64,000 nt of DNA from Flavobacterium sp. HSC-32F16. Lineage in GTDB: Bacteria > Bacteroidota > Bacteroidia > Flavobacteriales > Flavobacteriaceae. The stretch covers positions 496,001 to 560,000 of the forward strand of contig NZ_JALKAC010000001.1 in the NCBI RefSeq assembly GCF_024171645.1, written 5' to 3'. Positions 9,601 to 18,345 of the stretch are shown piece by piece (the first letter of the stretch is position 1; every line of letters begins with the position of its first letter). The notes under the pieces were generated by a model that worked only from the letters and a program-made list of their open reading frames with translations, had not been told where the DNA came from and made no database searches. The translations under genes and the position numbers were made by a program.

Positions 9601-9675
9601 AAAATCCATAACAAGAGAGAATCTTTTAAATCGCTCAAAGAAAGAGCTTTTAGAAGTCTAATCGTTATGGATTTT
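9601..9675. repeat. Long imperfect hairpin with perfect 12-bp outer stem
   Basis: AAAATCCATAAC at 9601-9612 is repeated inverted at 9664-9675. The 51 bases between can extend the stem (GCTC...GAGC closes an inner loop). It lies in the 350-base gap between the PPC gene and the PL14-like gene. It may be a structured RNA, a terminator for the PPC side, or a degenerate small repeat. Confidence 0.4.
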
Positions 9676-9788
9676 AACATTATGTAAGCTTAGTCATTAC
9701 CTGGCAGTGTTGAGCTGTGTAAGAGGTTTAATTTTCCTTTTAAACAGCATCTGCCATTTATCACATATTGTAATAGATTTTTTTAATA

Positions 9789-9813
9789 AACAAAATCACC
9801 ATTGTGGTTTTAT
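9789..9813 (-). terminator. Terminator of the PL14-like gene
   Basis: Stem AAAACCAC / GTGATTTT (minus strand, with one G-T pair) and a 4-base loop, followed by a T-rich stretch. It lies about 30 bases after the stop at 9845. Confidence 0.55.
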
Positions 9814-9844
9814 TTATTCCGGGCCTATTTAATGTTTACACAAA

Positions 9845-10615
9845 CTATAGCGCATCCCAGGACGCACTTGGATAATAAATAGAACTTGTTACAGGAGAGG
9901 TCCAGTAATTTTGACTGCCGCCACGGAAGGTGTGCAGACTTACTGCATTAACATTTCGCTTAGAATCGTTAGTCACCCAGCGAATTTTTTGATTTAATAT
10001 CTCTGTACCATTTACATAATATTTGACATATCCATCAGTATTGGATCCCGTATTTAACTTAACTGATATCTGACAGTTATAAGTCACGCCTTCTTGTATA
10101 TAGTATTTTTTTCCAAAATCATTACCAAATTGTCCCGGCTGATCTTTGTAATAAACATAAGGCTGTAAATAAGCACCGCTTCCTTTTGCAGTATTTGAAC
10201 CGCTTGGGCAATACCACATAAATCTTGCGCTGCCGCCATTTCCATCCCATGCTGCATCGCCTCCGGTATTTTGATCACCAATCAGGATTCCGTAGCCGCA
10301 TTTACCGCCTCTGCTCCAATAAAATCCTGAATTAAATCTCATCGTGAACCAAACAGTGTAAACACCTGTTGACCAAACGCCATACGATGTGCATAAACCG
10401 CCGGGACACGATAATGTATTGGTCTGCAATGTTATGGTTCTTGCTCCGGTACTGCCTTTTGCCGTGCTTCCAGTTGAGATGGTTTCTTTCTCAACGATTT
10501 GAGGCACTTCTTTTTCAGTGTTTTGCAGTTCATTTACATCTTGTTCCTTTTCACAGGAATTGAATACTAATGCTGTAATAAATAACAAACTTGTTAATTT
10601 TAAGATTTTTTTCAT
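9845..10615 (-). CDS. Polysaccharide lyase family 14-like lipoprotein
   Basis: 256 residues with a type II signal peptide (ALVFNSCEKEQ, lipobox Cys near 20), a Thr/Ser-rich linker, and a jelly-roll domain from about residue 65. The segments YTVWFTMRFNSGFYWSRGGK, then GYGILIGDQNTGGDAAWDGN, then SARFMWYCPSG, then YLQPYVYYKDQPGQFG, and the DGYVKYYVNG strand match the general layout of PL14 lyases (alginate/glucuronan-type uronate lyases). In them, the GGK/GG strands and an Arg/Tyr-rich groove bind the polyanion. It acts at the cell envelope. It stands alone rather than inside a recognisable polysaccharide-utilisation locus. Four or more Cys residues suggest disulfides. Substrate is not predicted. 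Confidence 0.7.
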   Translation of the reverse strand: MKKILKLTSLLFITALVFNSCEKEQDVNELQNTEKEVPQIVEKETISTGSTAKGSTGARTITLQTNTLSCPGGLCTSYGVWSTGVYTVWFTMRFNSGFYWSRGGKCGYGILIGDQNTGGDAAWDGNGGSARFMWYCPSGSNTAKGSGAYLQPYVYYKDQPGQFGNDFGKKYYIQEGVTYNCQISVKLNTGSNTDGYVKYYVNGTEILNQKIRWVTNDSKRNVNAVSLHTFRGGSQNYWTSPVTSSIYYPSASWDAL

Positions 10616-10889
10616 TTTTAAAACTTTTAAGGTTATTAAACAATTGATAGTTAAATAAATAATAGATAGTGATTAGTAATTGACAATGTAAAGTTGATTA
10701 ATAATAATTTGCATCAGGAGAAATAAAGTCCGTTTTTACGTACACAAAAATCCAGCTTCTGTATTTATATAGGCACAATTGACAAGTTTATATTGAGATG
10801 CGTCTTTCCTTTTTCTTTTACTTAAAAATTAACAGTCAATCTCTAGTCAAAAAAAATCACTATTTTTAGTACACATTCATTCTTTTACT

Positions 10890-12497
10890 ATGACGAATAA
10901 ATCAGAACTCCGCAGTTTTATTTTTAGACATCTTGACGGCCTGGCAGCTGCTCCGGTTGCAATAGCATTAAAAAACCATGCTGTTTTAGAATTTATACTA
11001 AACAAAAAAGAAGTACAATTAACCGAACTGGCAAGTGTATTTAAAGCCAATGAAGGTTATTTGAATGTTGGTTTGAGAATTTTAGCTTCTCAGGGATTTT
11101 TGAATTACAAAGTCAATAACAATACACAGGAAATTACAATTTCAGTAAATGAAAAAACAGAAATTGCTTTTTCAATGTTTCATCTTTATGAAGATGTTGT
11201 TGATTTGCTTCAGTTTTCTATTCAGTTTCATTCACGTCTATTTGATGATGCACCTTTTCAAAAACTGAATCTTATTCTTGAAAAATATAAAAACAGATAC
11301 GGAATTAAACCATCTGATGACCAACTGACGAATACCATTCAGGAGCAGATTTTACAACATATAGAAGGCTATTTGATTGGTCCAACGATAGTACGCCTGG
11401 CAATGAACGGAATGTTTCATAAATATTTTATGGAGACTTCTTTCAGACCGGAAGAGTTTCATAAATCTCCTGAAAATTTTAAAAAAATACTGGACTTTTT
11501 TGTACATCTTGGATGGTTTCTGGAAAAAAACGGCAATTACCAATTTACAGAAGTAGGTTTGTTTTTTGCAAAAAGAGCCAGTGCTTATGGCGTAACGGTT
11601 TCTTATTTACCCACATTTGCCAAAATTGAAGAACTAATTTTTAGAGATCCAACCGTTTTAAGAATGATTGCCGATGGTGAAAACGAAATTCATGTTGATC
11701 GTGAAATGAATGTTTGGGGAAGCGGAGGAGCTCACGATACCTATTTTAAAGTCGTTGACGAGATTATTGTCAGGCTCTTTAATCTTCCTATTGAAGAACA
11801 GCCAAAGGGAATTCTTGATATGGGATGCGGTAATGGCGCTTTCCTCCAGCATATTTTTGAAGTCATCGACAGACAGACTTTACGAGGAAAAATGCTCGAT
11901 GAATATCCTTTATTTTTGGTTGGAGCCGATTATAATCAAGCTGCTCTGAAAGTAACGAGAGCTAATCTTATAAAAGCTGATATTTGGGCAAAAGTAATCT
12001 GGGGAGATATTGGCCGTCCCGATTTGCTTTCGAATGATTTGCAAGAGAATTACAATATTGACCTGAAAGATTTACTGAATGTGAGGACTTTTTTAGATCA
12101 CAACCGAATTTGGAGCGATCCGAAACATATTAACAAAAACAGAATCAGCAAATCTACCGGAGCCTTTGCTTATAGAGGAAAAAGAATCAGCAATAATTTT
12201 GTAGAAGATAATCTACTGGAACATTTACAAAAATGGTCGCCTTATGTGCGTAAATTTGGCTTGCTATTGATTGAACTGCATACCATAAATCCAAAACTGG
12301 CAGCAGATAATGTTGGTAAAACGCCTGCAACAGCGTATGATGCCACTCATGGTTTTTCTGACCAATATATCGTTGAAATAGAAGTTTTTAACGAAGTGGC
12401 CGCAGAAGCAGGATTATTTCCTGATCCATCCATTTTTAAACGATTTCCAGATTCTGATATTGCTACCGTCAGCATTAATTTACTAAAAGGGAATTAA
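10890..12497 (+). CDS. Large class I SAM-dependent methyltransferase (AprA-related type)
   Basis: 535-residue protein. The N-terminal half contains two winged-helix or dimerisation-like segments (about 10-90 and 190-235, the second with LGWFLEKNGNYQFTEVG). The SAM-binding motif I is at about 308-316 (ILDMGCGNG), followed by a Rossmann-like region (VGADYNQAALKVTRANL) and the late LLNVRTFLDHNRIW segment. This layout resembles stand-alone AprA-type methyltransferase proteins known from polyketide/NRPS chemistry in other bacteria. No biosynthetic partner is present here. It is monocistronic, ending at a strong bidirectional terminator. The substrate is unknown. Confidence 0.8.
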   Translation: MTNKSELRSFIFRHLDGLAAAPVAIALKNHAVLEFILNKKEVQLTELASVFKANEGYLNVGLRILASQGFLNYKVNNNTQEITISVNEKTEIAFSMFHLYEDVVDLLQFSIQFHSRLFDDAPFQKLNLILEKYKNRYGIKPSDDQLTNTIQEQILQHIEGYLIGPTIVRLAMNGMFHKYFMETSFRPEEFHKSPENFKKILDFFVHLGWFLEKNGNYQFTEVGLFFAKRASAYGVTVSYLPTFAKIEELIFRDPTVLRMIADGENEIHVDREMNVWGSGGAHDTYFKVVDEIIVRLFNLPIEEQPKGILDMGCGNGAFLQHIFEVIDRQTLRGKMLDEYPLFLVGADYNQAALKVTRANLIKADIWAKVIWGDIGRPDLLSNDLQENYNIDLKDLLNVRTFLDHNRIWSDPKHINKNRISKSTGAFAYRGKRISNNFVEDNLLEHLQKWSPYVRKFGLLLIELHTINPKLAADNVGKTPATAYDATHGFSDQYIVEIEVFNEVAAEAGLFPDPSIFKRFPDSDIATVSINLLKGN

Positions 12498-12519
12498 AAC
12501 CTCATTTAAATAAAATTCT

Positions 12520-12563
12520 AAAAAGTAAAAACCCATTTCAATAGAAATGGGTTTTTACTTTTT
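12520..12563. terminator. Strong bidirectional terminator
   Basis: Perfect 19-bp inverted repeat (12520-12538 with 12545-12563) around a 6-base loop, A-rich and T-rich flanks. It serves the convergent methyltransferase and di-heme peroxidase genes. Confidence 0.92.
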
Positions 12564-12580
12564 AACCTAATGTATCATAG

Positions 12581-13597
12581 TTAATTACCTGAAAATTTAT
12601 GATCACTTAACGTTTTCATGAATGTAATAAGATTCTCTTTTTCTTCTTCGTTCAACGGAATTCTTTTATCATTATTTTTAAAAATCGGATCTAAATTATC
12701 CGCATCCAGAACACCATTATCAAAATAATCCAAAACCGATCTCAATGTTGCAAACTGCCCAAAACTTCCATAAGGAGCTGTATACTCAATATTTCTTAAT
12801 GTTGGAACACGAAAACTCATAAAATCAGCAGGAATACCTGTAACTCTGCCCCGACCGGCTTCATTGGTATCTGTATTTATAGGAAAACCAATATTTCTAA
12901 AACTCTGATCTGTAAACAATTCCGTAGCGTGACAGCTTGCACATTTTTGCTGAAAGGTTTGATAGCCTTTTAATTCATTTTCTGAGAAAGATGCCTCATT
13001 TCGCTTTACTTTATCATATTTACTGTCTGCAGAAATTAACGTGTATTCAAATTGTGCGATACTTTTATAAATTCTGTCAGGCGTGATATTTTCATCTCCA
13101 AAAGCTTTTCTGAACAAATCCTTGTAAACTGCATCGTCTTTAATTTTGCCAATAACTTCCAAAATAGAAGAATCCATTTCTTCATGTGTTATAATGGGAA
13201 CCAATGGCTGATTTTCTAATTGGAGTTTACTTCCGTCCCAATTGTAAAACTTCATAAAAGCTAAATTTTGAATAGATGGCGTATTTCTAAGTCCTACTCT
13301 GCCTTCAATTCCAATTGCTTTAGGGTTATGATCTGAAAAAGCATTTTCCTGAATATGACAACTGGAGCAGGAAATAGTATTGTCTGCACTAAATCTTTTT
13401 TCAGAAAACAATTTTTCCCCTAATTCCACACCATATTTAGTGGGTTTATTTTCGTTTACAAAAGCATTCAATTCCGGAAAACCAGATGGAATGTTGAGCG
13501 AAATTTCAGGATTATCAATAGAGATCATATCAGAATCATCGCTGCTACAAGACGTAACAAACAATAAAAGCAATATGAAACCAGTTATTTTTTTCAT
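12581..13597 (-). CDS. MauG/CcpA-type di-heme peroxidase lipoprotein, MbnH-like
   Basis: 338-residue lipoprotein (lipobox LLLLFVTSCSS) with two c-type heme motifs, CSSCH in the N-terminal half and CASCH in the second half, in the cytochrome-c-peroxidase fold. Context points to the MbnH branch: it lies 62 bases downstream of an MbnP-like gene on the same strand, inside a copper cluster. Established knowledge: MbnH is a MauG-like di-heme enzyme that oxidises a Trp of MbnP to kynurenine, creating a copper site. A general H2O2-scavenging peroxidase is the alternative. The gene ends at the terminator at 12520. Confidence 0.88.
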   Translation of the reverse strand: MKKITGFILLLLFVTSCSSDDSDMISIDNPEISLNIPSGFPELNAFVNENKPTKYGVELGEKLFSEKRFSADNTISCSSCHIQENAFSDHNPKAIGIEGRVGLRNTPSIQNLAFMKFYNWDGSKLQLENQPLVPIITHEEMDSSILEVIGKIKDDAVYKDLFRKAFGDENITPDRIYKSIAQFEYTLISADSKYDKVKRNEASFSENELKGYQTFQQKCASCHATELFTDQSFRNIGFPINTDTNEAGRGRVTGIPADFMSFRVPTLRNIEYTAPYGSFGQFATLRSVLDYFDNGVLDADNLDPIFKNNDKRIPLNEEEKENLITFMKTLSDHKFSGN

Positions 13598-13659
13598 TTT
13601 AAATGAATTTAAACAGAACCGCTTAAGTTTTTAAAATCAAACGGTTCTGCAATATGAAT

Positions 13660-14526
13660 TTAGTTTTCTACACTAGAAACAGAAAACATTCCTGAAATGT
13701 CGCTCGATCCGTTTCCGCCCAAATTATCTACAAATTTTACCATTTGGGCTGCGGTGTGAATGTTTGGTGTTGCGTTATCGCTCATTCCTGTTCCTGTTGA
13801 AAGGGTAATCGTATTTATTTTACCACTTAATAATTTATCAAAATCGGCTTTAATTTTAATTTTAGGAGCTGCGCTTCCCACAACTGCATTTGCTGTCAGG
13901 TTTAAAGTTATATCTCTATACGCATTTACTCCTTGTGTATAAGCACCTTCTTTTCCTTCAACAGTACTTCCTGTGTGAATAGACATCGTTTTATTATCAG
14001 TATCATAAAAACCTTCTACTTTTGTAAAACGGTAACCGCTTCCCCATTCCCACATCATTGAAGTATCATTAGCTCCGGCTGCTGCATAAAAATTTGGGAA
14101 TCTTACCTGATCTAAAGTATTTTGCTCTGGTTTTATACCCAAACCAAATTTAATCTGCTTATAAGCCGCAGATGGCACATTGCTCAAAACATAACTCAAA
14201 GAAGCTGTTTTTGCCTGATCGATTACTGCTGCACCTTTATCTAAATCATTAACGTTATAAGGAACTTCATCTCCATTGTCTTTTACCAGACGAATATTAC
14301 TGATTACATATTTCAATTCCGAAAAATGATGTACTTGTCCCGATGCTGAAGTATTGGCTGTTGCCGAAGCTGAAGCCGCATTTCCTAAAACAATTGTGGT
14401 GTTTTTGAAAGTATTATTGAATTCTAACGTTAGATTGTTCGCTGCAGGATTGTCATCATCGCTTGAACACGATACAAATGCCAAAGAGGCAATAGATAAT
14501 AAAAGGTATTTTGTTATATTTTGCAT
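13660..14526 (-). CDS. MbnP-family copper-binding lipoprotein
   Basis: 288-residue periplasmic or surface lipoprotein with lipobox FVSCSSDDD (Cys20). The family features are the opening strand NLTLEFNNTF, the HHFSELKYVISNIRL segment (His66-67) and the MMWEWGSGYRFTKVEG segment with Trp159 and Trp161, where MbnP/CorA-type proteins carry the Trp that is converted to kynurenine. Further His residues at 184 and near 256 could complete a copper site. The partner peroxidase follows 62 bases downstream. Upstream lies a 207-base gap with a palindromic repeat. Family membership is supported by motifs; the modification is inferred. Confidence 0.88.
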   Translation of the reverse strand: MQNITKYLLLSIASLAFVSCSSDDDNPAANNLTLEFNNTFKNTTIVLGNAASASATANTSASGQVHHFSELKYVISNIRLVKDNGDEVPYNVNDLDKGAAVIDQAKTASLSYVLSNVPSAAYKQIKFGLGIKPEQNTLDQVRFPNFYAAAGANDTSMMWEWGSGYRFTKVEGFYDTDNKTMSIHTGSTVEGKEGAYTQGVNAYRDITLNLTANAVVGSAAPKIKIKADFDKLLSGKINTITLSTGTGMSDNATPNIHTAAQMVKFVDNLGGNGSSDISGMFSVSSVEN

Positions 14527-14580
14527 TTTGTATTAATTTAATTTTTATACTGTTTGACTCAAAAAGAGGCAATTAATTTA

Positions 14581-14692
14581 AACACACAGAAACATAGATT
14601 ATATTGATTTAATTAAGATTAAAATAAGACAAATTACTATGTGTATAAATACAAGTGAAACGCCTTTAAAAGCTCCAAAAATCTATGTTTCT
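14581..14692. repeat. Palindromic dispersed repeat, copy 1
   Basis: Outer arms AACACACAGAAACATAGATT (14581-14600) and AATCTATGTTTCT (14680-14692) flank an internal segment holding GTGAAACGCCTTT. The same arms and internal segment, inverted, occur at 46490-46627. It lies between the copper TonB/CXG genes and mbnP, so it may separate two transcripts. Confidence 0.65.
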
Positions 14693-14733
14693 AAATATTT
14701 AAATTAACTACATTCGATGAGTTTTCTAATTTA

Positions 14734-15123
14734 TTAACTGAGTCGAAGAAACAATTTATAAATAGGCGGCGGTACAAAAATTTCCAGACAAGGTTCTGTT
14801 TGACCTGTCTCTTTGTAAATCAATACTTTTTTGGAATTTAGTTCTCTTATAATGTCAAATGAAAATTCAGTTTCCGAAGTCAAAATAATATCAATGTTTT
14901 TACTAATGCTCGTCAGTTGTAAATCTCTGTTATTATCTGATTTTTCCAGTTCTGTCTTTAAATGACATTTACCATGACATTGGAGTTCGGGTTTGGCTTT
15001 GTTGACACAAAACTCTTGTTCAATATTTTGTTGATTCAGTTTAAAGTGTACAATAATCAATGCCTGCTGGAAAGAAACCAGCAGAAACAGCATTGTCATT
15101 GTGATACTAAAAACTTTTCTCAT
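14734..15123 (-). CDS. Small exported Cys-motif protein, copper-cluster paralog 1
   Basis: 129 residues with an N-terminal hydrophobic signal or anchor (SITMTMLFLLVSFQQALIIV), followed by the motif C-x9-C-x-G-x-C-x-L (CVNKAKPELQCHGKCHLK) and a C-terminal PPP segment (FVPPPIYKLF). The same motif, spacing and proline end are present in the protein encoded at 18346-18717, so the two are paralogs flanking the receptor and its lipoprotein. It starts 4 bases after the TonB-receptor stop and is surely cotranscribed. Three closely spaced Cys plus His suggest a metal, probably Cu(I), site; this is inference from motif and context. Confidence 0.75.
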   Translation of the reverse strand: MRKVFSITMTMLFLLVSFQQALIIVHFKLNQQNIEQEFCVNKAKPELQCHGKCHLKTELEKSDNNRDLQLTSISKNIDIILTSETEFSFDIIRELNSKKVLIYKETGQTEPCLEIFVPPPIYKLFLRLS

Positions 15124-15127
15124 TGTA

Positions 15128-17107
15128 TTAGAAGTTGAATTTTAAAGAAGTGAAAATATTACGTCCCATTCTTGGAATATTTCCCCAATCGGCATACGTG
15201 CTGTAATATTCATTTAATAAATTCTCTGCTCCAACCTGAACAACGGTTTTTACTTTATTGATTTTAAAAGAATAATTGGCTGAAATATTCCAGATAGTGT
15301 AAGCCGATGTCAAATCTTCTCCATATTCCGGACTATAATTAATCTGTTCGAAATCACCATTAACAGAAGTCTGGATTCCGAAATCTTTATACATATAATG
15401 AAGTGAAGTCTGATAACTCAGCGGACGAATAAAAGGCAGATTTCCCTCTTTATTATCCATTCCGCGTGCATAAGTTACCGTTCCTTTCCAATGTAAATGC
15501 TCCAGAATATCATAACTCACATTCATAGACATATTCAAAAGCGTTGCGTAATCTAATGAAGTATAACCTTTTACTCCTACAGACTGGTAATTCATCGGAC
15601 TTCCCATACTTAGAATCCTTCCAATGATGTAATTCTCAATATAGAAGTAATTGATTTTTCCCTGAATACTTAATTTTTCGTTTTTAAAACCTGCGCTTGC
15701 ATTTCCTTCATACGAAATTTCATTTTTCAAATTAGGATTTCCGATGTAATCGTAACGGTCAAAACTATTATAGATGTAATATCCGTAACCTTCAGAAACA
15801 GAAGGCGCTCTGTGTCCGTAACCCGTTCCGACAGAAAAATTAAAATGATCAATATCCAGATTGTAACCTGCATGAAGGCTCGGCAAAAATCTTGTTTTTT
15901 CCTGCGGTGCTCCCGGATGAAAAATCCAGTTGAATTCTACATATTTAGAGTAATTGTAATTTACGCCCAAAGAGCCGCCCAGATTCACCTGACTTTTCTC
16001 TGAAATATCCCAGGAATTATTCATCGAAAGTCCTGCATAACGTGTTGTTACCCAAGGCCAGCTGTAAGCAAACATGGTTCTTTTGCTTCTGTCCTGCGGA
16101 TACATTCTCATTTCGGCAATAGACAAATTATCGTAAGCATTCAATTGAATTTCAGATGAATAACTGTTCTTTTTTAGATTGGCTTTAGAAACTAAACCAT
16201 ACGTTGTACTCCAGCCCGGCATATCCATATGAACCAGATTTTCAGGACGCGTCGTATCATCCATATAATGCTCTATGGCGTTGAAATAAATTTTTGAATC
16301 AATTACTTTTACTAAACCCTCTTCAAATAATTGTTTGTATGATGCTGATGTAATTAAGGCACGGGAAAGTGATAAATCCATTGGCAAAGCCGGATAACCC
16401 ACATCTTTTGCCATATCAAAAATCGCGTCTACTCGTACCGATGATAAATCAGTTGTTTTATATGCAAAACCTAATGACGTATTGAACTTTTTGTATTGTG
16501 AATGTTTTACTTCGTCATCATTTCCGTCGTAATAATCATCTGCTTTTCGATACGAAATACTTCCTTCGGCAACAAATTTTTCGCCTGAATAAGCCACATT
16601 TCCAAGATTGAAAAACTGTTTGTTATTGAATTCAAATCCACTTTGGTACGCTCCATTCCATTTTTTGGCTAAACCAAACGGGGTACTTTTTCTTTTTAAA
16701 TCAATACTTCCGGCCACAGTTGCGCCGTGAAGACTTCCTTCCTGTCCTGATTTTATATCAATTGTCGAAAGATTATTGCTTTCTACATACGATGTAATGG
16801 GGTCCATTTTATCCGTACAGGCGCCAAAAACGTGCATTCCGTCAATCGTAACCGTTGAGCGTTCTGTACTCATGTTGTTCAACAAAGGTTCCCAGGCATA
16901 AGCACCGCGTTTTATAAAACTGATATTATCCGATGATGATAGAAATTCATCTACAGAAACGGCCATTTTCATTTCAGTTTCAATTTTCTTTTTCGCTGCA
17001 TTTTTTACTGTTACTTCTTCTAAGTTTTTGATGCTGTCGTGGTGCGCGTGCGTATTTTGCGCTGTTGCAGACATTCCTAAAAAAAGTAACATTAGTATAT
17101 ATTTCAT
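15128..17107 (-). CDS. OprC/NosA-type copper TonB-dependent receptor
   Basis: 659 residues from the ATG at 17107 (MKYILMLLFLGMSATAQ). A longer frame to 17182 would run into the preceding gene. A His-rich mature start (THAHHDS) is followed by a plug (EVTVKNAAKKKIETEMKMAV...) and a barrel ending in FTSLKFNF. The plug contains GACTDKMDP, with Cys97 and Met101. The barrel contains IYFNAIEHYMDD, with His280 and Met282. These match the CxxxM and HxM ligands of the Pseudomonas copper receptor OprC (recalled as C143, M147, H323, M325). It sits 4 bases from each neighbour. Copper uptake is therefore likely; the actual ligand is untested. Confidence 0.9.
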   Translation of the reverse strand: MKYILMLLFLGMSATAQNTHAHHDSIKNLEEVTVKNAAKKKIETEMKMAVSVDEFLSSSDNISFIKRGAYAWEPLLNNMSTERSTVTIDGMHVFGACTDKMDPITSYVESNNLSTIDIKSGQEGSLHGATVAGSIDLKRKSTPFGLAKKWNGAYQSGFEFNNKQFFNLGNVAYSGEKFVAEGSISYRKADDYYDGNDDEVKHSQYKKFNTSLGFAYKTTDLSSVRVDAIFDMAKDVGYPALPMDLSLSRALITSASYKQLFEEGLVKVIDSKIYFNAIEHYMDDTTRPENLVHMDMPGWSTTYGLVSKANLKKNSYSSEIQLNAYDNLSIAEMRMYPQDRSKRTMFAYSWPWVTTRYAGLSMNNSWDISEKSQVNLGGSLGVNYNYSKYVEFNWIFHPGAPQEKTRFLPSLHAGYNLDIDHFNFSVGTGYGHRAPSVSEGYGYYIYNSFDRYDYIGNPNLKNEISYEGNASAGFKNEKLSIQGKINYFYIENYIIGRILSMGSPMNYQSVGVKGYTSLDYATLLNMSMNVSYDILEHLHWKGTVTYARGMDNKEGNLPFIRPLSYQTSLHYMYKDFGIQTSVNGDFEQINYSPEYGEDLTSAYTIWNISANYSFKINKVKTVVQVGAENLLNEYYSTYADWGNIPRMGRNIFTSLKFNF

Positions 17108-17111
17108 GTTT

Positions 17112-18035
17112 TTAGAATAAAGTATCAATATAAAGTTCACTTTTAACGCCTTCAACTCCCGGCGTAAAATCTGTTGGAACAACGGTTCCTTTTATGATCA
17201 ACCCATTTTGATTCATCATGATTAAATTTAAGGTCCAGTTTCCTGTCATTGTGTAGTTTACAACTCCGTGATACAAACCGTCATTTTCTTGTGTTAAATC
17301 CTTATTATTTGGCGAAGAATGATTTCCCATTGAAGGTTCGGGCATTCTTGGGTCTAACTTTAAAGTATAACCGCTTACTTCTGAATACGAAAACTGAGCT
17401 GGATCTGGAAAAGTTCCCGCAGAAAGGGTTGGTTTATTGTATTTATAAATACCAGCAGTCAATTTATTCTCGGAAACGGTTGGTTTTTGAGGCGAAACCA
17501 ATGCAATAACATATTGTTCGTCATCTTTTCCTGTAAAGGTTGTCATATTCAGGTTTTTATTACTTTGCTTTTCAACCAAAACATCTTTACTAATCTCAAA
17601 CTTCTGATTATCAACCGTAAAACTTACATATAATTTCCAGCTGTCTGCTGTAGTACTTTCATTTGTAAATACAGAATATCCGGCGAAATATTTATTTGCT
17701 GCATCATATTCTGGATTGTATTCGTGCGGACAAGAAGTTTTGCTGCCGCTTGTATTACTTAGAATTGGTAAAAAAGTAATATCTGACGCACTTATATTCT
17801 GATTAGTCTGTGTATTTAAAACTTTCAAATGAAGTTCATTATATCCTTTATAAAAGGTTCCGTTTAAGGCTTCTACGCTTATTTTATAGTTACCGCTGTT
17901 AAACGAAACGGCTTCTTTAAACTCATAATATTCAGGAACTTCAGCGTCAATTTCGGCTTCGTAATCTGTTTTATCGATTGTACAGGAAGTAATCACACAA
18001 AAAAGTGCGATCACTAAAATTTTAAAAGATTTCAT
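17112..18035 (-). CDS. Lipoprotein with two YtkA/FixH-like domains, copper cluster
   Basis: 307-residue lipoprotein (lipobox VITSCTID). Two related beta-domains are visible. The first (about 45-150) contains SCPHEYNPEYD and a FAGYSVFTNES...WKLYVSF strand. The second (about 165-275) contains the signature DPRMPEPSMGNHSSPNN followed by GLYHGVVNYTMTGNWTLNL. That MPxxSMGxH...SPNN...G.Y.G..N..MTG.W pattern is typical of YtkA/FixH-like modules associated with copper handling. The Met/His-rich loop is a plausible Cu(I) site. It overlaps nothing and ends 4 bases before the OprC-type receptor, suggesting it hands metal to or shields metal at the receptor. Confidence 0.82.
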   Translation of the reverse strand: MKSFKILVIALFCVITSCTIDKTDYEAEIDAEVPEYYEFKEAVSFNSGNYKISVEALNGTFYKGYNELHLKVLNTQTNQNISASDITFLPILSNTSGSKTSCPHEYNPEYDAANKYFAGYSVFTNESTTADSWKLYVSFTVDNQKFEISKDVLVEKQSNKNLNMTTFTGKDDEQYVIALVSPQKPTVSENKLTAGIYKYNKPTLSAGTFPDPAQFSYSEVSGYTLKLDPRMPEPSMGNHSSPNNKDLTQENDGLYHGVVNYTMTGNWTLNLIMMNQNGLIIKGTVVPTDFTPGVEGVKSELYIDTLF

Positions 18036-18126
18036 TTGTAATGAATGTATAAAAACGGTTTAAAATGCAGCACAAAGCCATTAGATTCTGAAAGCTAAAA
18101 TGCCGTGAAATTTTAATAATGTTTTT

Positions 18127-18160
18127 AATTGAAAAATGTTTTTAAAATACATTTTCAATT
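18127..18160. terminator. Hairpin downstream of the first CXG gene
   Basis: AATTGAAAAATGT and ACATTTTCAATT can form a 12-bp stem with one bulged A, in the 310-base gap between 18346 and the YtkA-like gene. It could be a terminator, an attenuator or an operator dyad. The rest of the gap (18036-18345) shows no ORF. Confidence 0.4.
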
Positions 18161-18345
18161 ATTGAAGAATAGAATCAACAGTTTCCGGAGTAAAAAATAC
18201 GTACAATCAAAACAGAATTGAATTGAATAAACTGAGTTTTTGTAATAAATTCAAACGATTACAGAATATGAAAATGCATCATATCTATATGTATCATTGA
18301 ATAATGGCGTAAAAATTTTAAAACTGAAATATTGATCCGGAGAAA

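Noticed and set aside
17108..17182. N-terminal extension of the copper TonB receptor
   Set aside because: It overlaps the upstream gene and lacks a signal peptide; MKYILMLLFLGMSATAQ at 17107 is a proper signal start.
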